DNA from: Fragilaria crotonensis
Lineage: Eukaryota; Bacillariophyta; Fragilariophyceae; Fragilariales; Fragilariaceae
Reading direction: 5' to 3'
Assembly (NCBI GenBank): GCA_022925895.1
Contig: JAKSYS010000475.1
Location: 1 to 49,742 of the forward strand
Length of the DNA stretch: 49,742 nt
Part shown: one piece after another, positions 41,653 to 49,742 of the stretch
Numbering within the stretch: the stretch's first letter is position 1
Layout of the letters: each line of letters opens with the position of its first letter
Position numbers and translations under genes: made by a program
Notes under the pieces: generated by a model
What the model was told of the DNA's origin: nothing
Databases searched by the model: none
Seen by the model: the letters and a program-made list of their open reading frames with translations, nothing else

Positions 41653-42618
41653 CTACGAGTTTAAAGCCCACGACTTCTTCGTCGCGCAGGAGGTACCTGA
41701 ACCATCCGATGGCCGGAAACCTTGGGCATTTACAGATTGTATGTCATAAAATATTGATCCAAGTAATTCACATTGTCTGTCTGCATTGAGAACTTTCGTG
41801 AAAAGGTCTGCCAAGTTCGTCTGCGTATCCTCTGTATGCACCCGTAATATTCCCGCAGCGACCGCTTCCCGCACAGCATGGTAATTGATAGCGTTGTGTT
41901 TCTTCGTAAGTACTGATTCAGGAATGCTCGTATTCTTTACCAAGCGCTGATTGTCACAGAAAACCTGAGCAGGCCTGTCAAGTGGCACACCAAACATTCG
42001 TAACTTGTATCTCATCGCAATTATCAAATCTCGCACATTTCGCAAGGCCACAAATTCACTGCCAACGGTTGATGTTTCGACTGTATTCTGTCGACGACTT
42101 AACCATACAACGGGTGAAATTTGCACAAACAACAAAATACCAGTATGTGATCGTCTCGTGACGACATTCCCGGCATGGTTAGCGTCAACGAACGTATACA
42201 AATTCACCGGGTTTCCCAAGGGTTCAGGCAGGCATTCGCGGCGGTAATTCCTCTTCGGCATCTGGATAAAATGACGACTAATCAGAATTGCTTATCGCTG
42301 GAGTCGGAGGCAACGGGTCAGTGGGATCAAAGATAATTCTCAATTTGTCATGTTTGTTCAAGTATGCGAAGACGTGATAAACAGCCTCGAGGTGTCCCAC
42401 TCGGGGCAATGCAAGGTGCTGAGAGAGTAAGCAACTTCGGTATATATGTCAATTCGCCCAAGTTCCACTGCCCATCTCAACACGCCAATCAGTTGTTGAT
42501 ACCTTGCTGATTCATTGCTATTGCACTCGTCAGTGATGTCCGTCTCTGGTTTGTATGTTGTGCTTGAGAAAGGTGTTTTTGCTGTTGATTTGAGGTTCCG
42601 ATTCTCTTCTTGCAACAT
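41653..42618 (-). pseudogene. copia element H: RT end and RNase H, minus strand
   Basis: Fragment of a pol gene of the A/G group. Minus-strand frame 42618-42358 has ARYQQLIGVLRWAVELGRIDIYTEVAY (RT end), with a shift near 42425. The next frame reads HLALPRVGHLEAVYHVFAYL to a TAG at 42280-42278, where Trp would be expected (NSD-stop-SSFYPDAEEELPP). A 4-bp duplication (CCTGCCTG, 42225-42232) shifts the frame again before LGNPVNLYTFVDANHAGNVVTRRSHTG, the RNase H core. The tail is LADLFTKVLNADR, after which the frame reads on to 41653 in non-conserved sequence. No LTRs were found. Confidence 0.87.
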
Positions 42619-42629
42619 GAGCTTAACGT

Positions 42630-43366
42630 TCTTGAAACGTATACTGGTATCATGCCGTACTGCGCTGTGTTAAGTACCGTCGAAATCGCGTACTGGCGTA
42701 CCGTTGTACGGATTACTGTTTACCGCTACTCCAACTTCGTCACCGTGTTGCACGTCAGAGAATGTCCGGATGTCGACGTCGCCATGACGTGTCGTCCATT
42801 CGGGACTCAAAATTGATGCGAACCCTGCGTCACTTAAGTAATTTTGATGACGCACCTAAGTAAGGAAGGGACCATCTGCCAGAGATTAAGCGCAGGCAGA
42901 GCCTACGGAAATTCGAAGACTCAGATCATCGCGTACCAGGATTTTACGAACATGACAGTACACGGTACGTCTAGTACAGTACCTCGAAACTCATCAACCG
43001 CAAACAGCGTTACTGGTCATCTACATTGATCACTACATTCTACACATTCTGATACCAGAAGATCTCTCCATCATATATTTCCAAGTGCAAATCTACATCA
43101 GATGCACTTTCATTCACAAGGTTCACAAGGGAGCAGATGGAGAATTCATTTTAGGTTAGTTTAAGCCTCACAATTAGTTAAATTGCTCACAGCAAGCTAA
43201 TTCGTCATCGAGCCTACCTCGTTGCGACATTGTAACGATTAAAACTACACGCTTCCTCTGCGCTAAGTTTGGTACACAATGGCCAATCGCCCCGTCGCTT
43301 TTGCACTAACACCTGCGCTCGCCAACAGAGAGATTTTGAACTACAGCGATCCCTCGGACACGAAAC
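42630..43366 (+). mobile_element. copia element I: 5' LTR, primer site and start of gag, cut by J
   Basis: Left LTR end is uncertain (about 42630). The primer site ACGCTTCCTCTGCGC at 43249-43263 and the gag start at 43279 are clear. The element is interrupted at 43366/43367 by J; its continuation would lie beyond the window. The end of its LTR (CTCACAATTAGT ... AAAACTA) resembles that of J. Confidence 0.7.
43279..43366 (+). pseudogene. element I gag, first ~29 codons
   Basis: MANRPVAFALTPALANREIL and the following residues match J gag (MAAPAPHFALAPAFANPDVL). The frame runs into the LTR of J after DTKLK. Confidence 0.8.
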
Positions 43367-43927
43367 TAAAAGAAAAGATACAGTATTGGCGTCTACCGTC
43401 GTGGATCATACTCTACCTCTCCTTCCGTCCGTTCGTCAACCAAAGTTTCTGTGAGTCACGGTTCGGTTCTCTTTCGCACGATTGAGTCACGCTTCGCGTT
43501 CGCGTTCTCGTAAGTGTTTGCGTCATTGTTCTTCGGTCATTGTCGGATGTTCCGCGGACACATAAATGGGAAGCACAATCGCCAGCCGACATCACAAGAG
43601 AACACAAACTGGTGCATCATCAAATCTACATTTTACATGCTTTATATTTCATTATATTCATCTGGGATTCAGTATCTTTCAACCAACCATTCTACCATGG
43701 GATTCTGAAGAACTAACAAAGAACAATCAAGGAACAACCAGAGAACAGAGAGAACAAGGAAAGTGCAGCTTCAGAGCTCTCATTCAGTCATTCCAATTTC
43801 ATTTTCTGCATGTTTTATACATCTCACAATTAGTAAAACAAATTTCTACCAAAGAGTACAAACGCTCCTGCGATAACTAATTCGCGTTAGCCCTTGTTTG
43901 CAGTCTCAAACACTGCGAATAAAACTT
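43367..43927 (+). repeat. 5' LTR of element J
   Basis: About 561 bp, TAAAAGAAAAGATACAG to about AATAAAACTT. The visible 3' copy matches it closely from 49414. Confidence 0.85.
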
Positions 43928-43928
43928 T

Positions 43929-43943
43929 ACGCTTCCTCTGCGC
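43929..43943 (+). promoter_or_regulatory. primer-binding site of element J
   Basis: ACGCTTCCTCTGCGC, identical to B, E and I. Confidence 0.7.
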
Positions 43944-44066
43944 TAAGTACAAGCCAAGTGCTTTATTCTTTGACCTTTCAAGCTCACCTGCAAGCCCAGT
44001 GCTGCTTTCCTTGATCAATCAGGATCATTTCAAGTCAAGTACTTCATTTGAGCTTCAAGGTCAACC

Positions 44067-45230
44067 ATGGCTGCTCCAGCCCCTCATTTTGCATTGGCTC
44101 CAGCCTTTGCTAATCCTGATGTCCTCAACTACTCTGAGCAGGCTGCTGCCAAGCTCTTCAAGTCTGGTACTGAGGCTTTGTCCATCAAGTTTGACTGCAA
44201 GTCAGACAATCTTCAGCTCTTCCTTGATCAAACCAGGGATAGATCCATAGTCTTTGATTGGCTCAACATTCTTAGCATTCCCATTCAAGGCAATGTGGCT
44301 AATTCCAAGGATCTCATTGAGTCTTATGGAGAGATCTCCTATGAGGAGGTCAGAGCCCATGCCCTCACCTACATGCATGAGGATGCCAGGAAGCTCAAGA
44401 TTCCTTCATGATGTACCATTGTCTCATGAACTCTTTGACTGATGCTGCTCAAAGCAGGTCAGGACCAGAGGCAATGTTCATCCCTTCATCTTTGGAGGTA
44501 AAGGATCAGGTCCAGTCCTCCTCAAGGTCATTATCATGGTCTCACATGTGGATACCAGAGCCACCATCACTAGTGTCCGACCAAGCTCCAGTCTTGATCA
44601 TGCCATGCGCGATATCGATTCTGACATTGAACTCTTTAATGACTATGTCCTTGGATTGGTCAGCAAGCTCTCTGCCAGGGGTGAACAAACCCAAGATCTC
44701 CTGGTGAATCTGTTCAAAGGTTACAAGGCCTGCAAGGATGCTGAGTTTGTGGACTACATCAAGAAGAAGGAAGACTTCTATGAAGAAGGTGGCCAAGTTG
44801 AGTATCAACAGCTCATGGACTGGGCTCTCAACAAGTTCAAAACCAGGAAAGAGTCAGAGCAGTGGTGCCTCAAGACTACAGAGGAGGAAACTATCATTGC
44901 CTTGCAATCCCAAGTCAAAACCCTCATGTCCAATCAGAAGAAACCTAATCCAGCAAGTGGCAAGTCCAGTGGAGGAGGAAAGAAGGACAACAAGCAGGGA
45001 AACAAGAAAGACAAGGGTAAAGGCAAGTTCAGAGTTGAGGATCTTCCAGCATGGGTACATGTTCATCCCAAGGAAGAGAGAAGCAGTCCAAGACTGTTGA
45101 AGGCAAGGACTACCATTGGTGCCCCAATCACAACAGGTGGACCAGACACAAGCCTTCTGACTGTAAGGGTATTGGTTTCAAAGGTGGTCCCAAGAAGGAT
45201 CAAGGCAACAAGGGTCAAGACTCCAAGCAG
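44067..45230 (+). pseudogene. element J gag, frameshifted
   Basis: Starts MAAPAPHFALAPAFANPDVL in ACCATGG. Capsid region frame 44067-44411, then frame 44408-44530 (MMYHCLMNSLTDAAQSR), then frame 44536-45050 (DIDSDIELFNDYVLGLVSKL ... EQTQDLLVNLFKGY), showing shifts near 44400, 44520 and 45050. The nucleocapsid part in frame 45051 has WCPNHNRWTRHKPSDCKG with spacing C-x2-H-x5-H-x4-C, a variant of the zinc knuckle. It is homologous to B and E gag. Gag passes into pol without a stop. Confidence 0.88.
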
Positions 45231-48200
45231 CCTAGCATGAAACTGGCCAAAGCGCCGCAGCCATCTCCGATGATGATGAATGATGGGGACGCCCAATGGA
45301 CTGCGTGTTCATTGGGCTTGGATTTTCAAGTGGTGGCAGAGATGGTGCGCAGACGTGTGCTACCTCTTCAGCCATGGCTTGGAGGCCATTGTCCAATCTG
45401 TTCAGGTGTGGGTTACCAATCCAAATTCAAGGCCTCAGGAAAGGTGAGAAATTGGAAGGTACACCCAGTCACAGTGTCTGAATATGTCAAGTCATGGATG
45501 CATGATGGGAGTTTCAGCATGCAACCAAGACCAAGACCTTGGATGAAGGGCAAAGGGCCAAGATACAAAAGGAATTCCACCCAACTCAACTGCCTGACAG
45601 CAGTCATTGCAATGAAGGCAAGGCAAGCCCACCAAGATGAAGCAGCAAGCTTTGATACTGATTCCAAGGCTAGGATTGACAACTGTGCATCCTATTGCAT
45701 TTCCAATGACAAGAAAGACTTCATCACTCCTCTCAAGAGGGTCAACAAAAAGTTGAAGGGGTTGGGTGGAACACTTACTGAGATCTACTCAGGGACTATC
45801 AAGTGGTCAATTGAAGATGATACAGGAGTTCCTCATGACATTGTCATTCCACATGGGCTCTATGTCAAGGATTCACCTTCAAAGCTGTTGTCTCCACAGC
45901 ATTGGGCCCAGACTGCCCAAGACTTCAAGCCTTTGCCAAGAGGCACATGGTGTGCAACATACCATGACAGCATTCAACTACACTGGGCCCAAAGACAGCA
46001 CACCAAAACAGTGAGGTTGAACCAGGGGAGTGGCAACATTGCAACCATGTATACTGCTCCAAGCTACAAGGCTTTCAACACCTTCTGCAACATGTGTGAG
46101 GTGGGACTGGATGAGGATGACCCAATCATTAACATGGAAACCCATCTCATCCCTGATGATGAAAATGAAGACTGTCAGGAACCTCTTCATCAACCAGAAG
46201 CACCAGATACCTCATCCCAAGGGGTGGATTGGAGTCATCCTCCAAATACACCAGTCTCATTTGACCTTGATGCTACTGACCGCACCGACTTGCCAGTCGT
46301 CATTGACGACGAAGAGGACACTGCCGTTCATGAGAACCCTGCTGCAGAGTTCCTTCGCTGGCATCACAAGTTGAATCACATGTCGGCTGCCAAAATGCAA
46401 AGCATGGCCAAGCGCGGTTTGCTCCCGAAGAAGTTGGCCAAGTGCCAAGTTCCAACCTGCACCAGCTGCTTATATGGAAAGGCCACCAGAAGACCATGGA
46501 GAACCAAGCCAAAGGGTGGTCAACAAGGTGGAAAACTTCGAACAGCCTCAGAGCCGGGACAGTGCATCAGCATCGATCAGTTGGAGTCCAGTACTCCAGG
46601 GCTCATTGCCCAAATCAAGGGTTGGCTCACCAAGAAAAGGTACAAGGTGGCAACAATCTTTGTGGATCACTTCAGTGGTTTGTCCTACATCCACCTTCAG
46701 AAGTCAACCAATGCAGATGAAACTCTTGAAGCAAAGCTGGCCTTTGAGAGGTATGCTTCAAGTTCAAGGTCCAAGTCAAGAGTTATCAAGCTGACAATGG
46801 CAGGTTTGCAGAGAACAAGTTCATGGCAGCTGTCAAGGAAGCAGGTCAGACAATCACTTTCTGTGGAGTCAATGCTCATTTTCAGAATGCTGTGGCAGAA
46901 AGAAGGATCAGGACTTTGCAAGACCAAGCAAGAACTATGTTGATTCATGCTCAGCACAGGTGGCCTAAGGCTATTGATGCACATCTCTGGCCTTATGCTC
47001 TCAGAGTGGCCAATGAAATTCACAACTCTACACCAACAATTGGAAGAGTGGATCACAAGTCTCCCTTTGAGTTGTTTGCAAGGTCTGAAGTCACTCCAAA
47101 TCTGAATCATTTTCAACCTTTTGGATGTCCTGTGTTTGTCCTCGACAACAAGATGCAATCTGGCCAGAAATTGCCCAAGTGGGAGGTCAGAGCTCGCATG
47201 GGAGTCTACCTTGGCATATCCATGCAGCATGCCCGCAGTGTGGCTCTTGTTCTCAACCTCAAGACTGGCCATGTCTCTCCCCAGTTTCATGTCACATTTG
47301 ATCCCAAGTTTGAGACAGTCAGGCAGTCACTGGGCAACCTGTCACCTCCATCAGAATGGCAGAAGCTTTGTGGATTCAAGGCCTCATCACCTTCCAGGCT
47401 TCAAGGCATCAAGCAATCAGCTCAAGCTCAAGGTTTGCAACGTGATGTCCCCTTCATGGAATTTGATCTGGAACCTGGAGAATCGGTCAATGAGGGAGAG
47501 GCTCAAGCATCTCAAACACCACTTCCAGTTTCTGAGGGAGAACAAGGGGGAAGAACTTCCTGTCCAATTCAGGAGGTCCCCCAAGGCTCAACAAGATCCC
47601 AGGGGCTGCATCAACAAAAGTCTCTGATGAACCTTCCAGCAAGGCAGGATCCAAGGTCTTTGATGTGTGGCACAACTTTGAAGCCAAGTTGGAGGACAAG
47701 CTTCCTTATTATGTGGCCTTTGAAGCTATCAAAGAGTGGATGGACATTGAGGGAGAGCAGCATCCCATGCTGGCTTTCGCCGCCTCCGCAGATCCCGACA
47801 CGATGTACTACCATGAGGCCATGAGGGAGCCAGATCGCCGAATTCATCAAGGCAATGGAGAAGGAGGTCAAGAGTCACACCGAAAACGAAGTTTGGGAGT
47901 TGGTCCCAAGGTCATCAGTCCCTCCAGGAACCAAGATTCTTCCAGCAGTGGCTATGAAGCGCAAGCGCAGAATTGCCACAAGAGAAGTTTACAAGTGGAA
48001 GGCAAGGCTCAACATTGATGGATCCAAGCAAGAGGAAGGTGTCAACTACTGGGAAACATTCTCACCAGTGGCATCATGGGCAGCCATCAGGATGGTGCTC
48101 ATCACAACCTTGATTCATGGATGGCACACCAAACAAATCGATTTTGTGTTGGCCTACACCCAAGCAGAGGTGGAGTGTGAACTCTACATGGCCGTCCCAA

Positions 48201-49383
48201 AAGGCTTTGAGGTGGAGGGGGACTATGTCCTCAAGCTGAAGAAGAATCTCTTTGGTCAGAAGCAAGCTGGCAGAGTGTGGAACCAGCATCTGGTGGACAA
48301 GCTCAAGGAGGTTGGTTTCATTCCAAGTGAGATTGATGAATGCCTCTTCTACAAAGGGAAGTCAGTTTTTGTTCTCTACACGGATGATTCCATTCTGGCA
48401 GGACCAGATGAACAAGAGTTGGAGGACATTATCCAAGAGATGAAGTCAGTTGGCCTTAACCTTACAGTGGAAGGAGACATCTCAGACTTTCTTGGAGTTC
48501 AAATTGACAGAGTCAATGCAACCACCTTCAACCTCTCTCAACCTCACCTCATCAATGATGTCATCAAAGAGCTCAGACTGGATGGGAAGAATGTGGCAAT
48601 CAAGAAAACCACAGGAGCTTCAAGCAAGACTCTCACCAGGCATCTGGATTCTCCACCATTTGATGATCACTTCAATTATCGCCGTCATTGGTCAGATGAA
48701 CTATCTGGAGAAGTGTTCAAGGCTTGACATCTCATGTGCAGTCCACCAAGGAGCAAGGTTTGTGTCCAACCCAAGGTTCCAACATGGCAAGGCATTGAAG
48801 TGGTTGGGGAGGTACCTGGTTGGTTCAAGGGACAAAGGCATGATCTATTCCCCAGCAATCAAAGCTTTGATGTCTATGTGGATGCATCATTCACAGGGGA
48901 TTGGGACCCAGAGAATGCAGGATGGGATCCAGACACAGCAAGGTCAAGAACTGGCTATGTCATCCTTTATGCCTCATGTCCAGTCATATGGGCATCCAAG
49001 CTTCAGTCTGAGATTGCTCTATCAACAACAGAGAGTGAATATTTGGCAATTTCAACAGCCACAAGAGAAGTGCTACCATTGATGGAGTTGGTGCAAGAAA
49101 TGCAAGAGCATGGATGTGGATTGACAGCGACAACACCAAGGCTCCATTGTCGGGTTTTTGAAGACAACAGCGGCGCCATTGAGCTACAAGCGTCAAGAAT
49201 CCGAAGATGCGTCCCAGAACGCGCCATATCAACACCAAATACCATCATTTCAGGAACAAGGTTCAAGATGGCACTATTTCTATTCATTCTGTATCAACTG
49301 AGGACATGCTTGCAGATATCCTCACCAAGATCTGCAATGAAGAGACTCACACCAAGTTGCGCAAGCAATTGATGGGTTGGTAA
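45231..49383 (+). pseudogene. element J pol, several frameshifts, catalytic residues kept
   Basis: Protease ARIDNCASYCIS near 45675; zinc region WHHKLNHMS ... CQVPTCTSCLYGK; integrase SIDQLESSTPG (Asp1), QADNGRF (Asp2, after a shift near 46755) and NAHFQNAVAERRI (Glu). Shifts near 47600 and 47835 lead to the RT frame 47855-48727 with KWKARLNIDGSK, QIDFVLAYTQAEV and YTDDSILAGPD. Shifts near 48680 and 48860 lead to RNase H FDVYVDASFTGDWDPE, STTESEYLA and VFEDNSGA. A last shift near 49200-49250 precedes LADILTKICNEE ... KQLMGW, with TAA at 49381-49383. Every named active-site residue is present, so decay is by indels rather than loss of catalysis. Confidence 0.9.
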
Positions 49384-49413
49384 TCGAAGGACTTCGTCAA
49401 GCGAGTGAGGGAG

Positions 49414-49742
49414 TAAAAGAAAAGATACAGTATTGGCGTCTACCGTCGTGGATCATACTCTACCTCTCCTTCCGTCCGTTCGTCAACCAAAGTTTCTGTG
49501 AGTCACGGTTCGGTTCTCTTTCGCACGATTGAGTCACGCTTCGCGTTCGCGTTCCGTAAGTGTTTGCGCATTGTTCTTCGGTCATTGTCGGATGTTCCGC
49601 GGACACATAAATGGGAAGCACAATCGCCAGCCGACATCACAAGAGAACACAAACTGGTGCATCATCAAATCTACATTTTACATGCTTTATATTTCATTAT
49701 ATTCATCTGGGATTCAGTATCTTTCAACCAACCATTCTACCA
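49414..49742 (+). repeat. 3' LTR of element J, cut by window end
   Basis: Direct copy of 43367 onward, lacking one base at GTTC(T)CGTAAG and one at GCG(T)CATTG relative to the 5' copy. Confidence 0.95.

Larger units (their letters stand above)
43367..49742 (+). mobile_element. copia element J, inserted in gag of I, right end beyond window
   Basis: LTRs at 43367-43927 and 49414 to the end of the window (329 bp visible). Primer site 43929-43943; polypurine tract GCGAGTGAGGGAG before 49414. The LTRs start TAAAAGAAAAGATACAG rather than the canonical TG. The two copies differ by two single-base indels in the visible part. Gag and pol are in one phase group without a stop between them (unlike B, D, E) but have about nine frame breaks. 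Confidence 0.92.

Noticed and set aside
1-49742. Search for tRNA or rRNA genes
   Set aside because: No cloverleaf or conserved rRNA stretch recognised by eye; the primer-site words are short complements, not tRNA genes.

Overview
This is nuclear DNA from an alga, most probably a diatom (a stramenopile). The evidence is a dense pile of Ty1/copia LTR retrotransposons of the type known from diatoms (CoDi-like), a Helitron, and two host genes. One host gene carries a short GT-AG intron and is followed by an AATAAA signal. I cannot name the species. No rRNA, tRNA gene, CRISPR array or bacterial operon was seen.

Layout, with my own letters for the copia copies. A (1-823, +): tail of a pol gene. 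A decayed Helitron follows on the minus strand (about 1049-6090), then a small field of repeats with a possible Harbinger-like transposase fragment (6145-7164). Host gene 1 (7774-8991, +) is an intact type II membrane glycosyltransferase of the GT92/DUF23 kind. A 9.03-9.39 kb stretch holds LTR scraps. B (9588-22687, +) is a full-length copia whose 3' LTR is split by C (15566-22555, +), a second copia. D (about 22689-27869, +) has an intact gag; its pol contains a solo LTR of the B/E family and is cut off in the reverse transcriptase. E (27870-34006, minus) is a young, nearly intact relative of B. F (34007 to about 37260, +) is a 5'-truncated copia of another clade. A repeat-rich stretch leads to host gene 2 (38512-39860, +), a two-exon UDP-glucuronate 4-epimerase. 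G (about 40127-41639, +) is an internally deleted copia, H (41653-42618, minus) a pol tail, and I (about 42630-43366, +) a copia cut in gag by J (43367 to beyond the window end, +).

By sequence, B, E, I and J share a primer-binding word and related gag/pol. C and D form a second group. A, G and H share an RNase H tail, and F stands apart. The two host genes fit one theme: membrane-anchored sugar transfer and supply of UDP-galacturonate for glycan synthesis. They are separate genes about 30 kb apart with retrotransposons between them.

Most pol genes are broken by single-base indels, often in homopolymer runs. These may be real decay, but uncorrected sequencing indels cannot be excluded. The points most worth a second look are in-frame gag/pol stop codons set in known read-through contexts (TGA-CAATTA in D, TGA-CGG in B and E), a primer-binding site that appears to match the D-arm of initiator tRNA-Met, and a conserved GTTTATCAGACCCA primer-site word shared by unrelated copies. 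Others are a clean nested insertion, a solo LTR whose removal restores a reading frame, an LTR pair joining two different elements, and a protease deletion in C.
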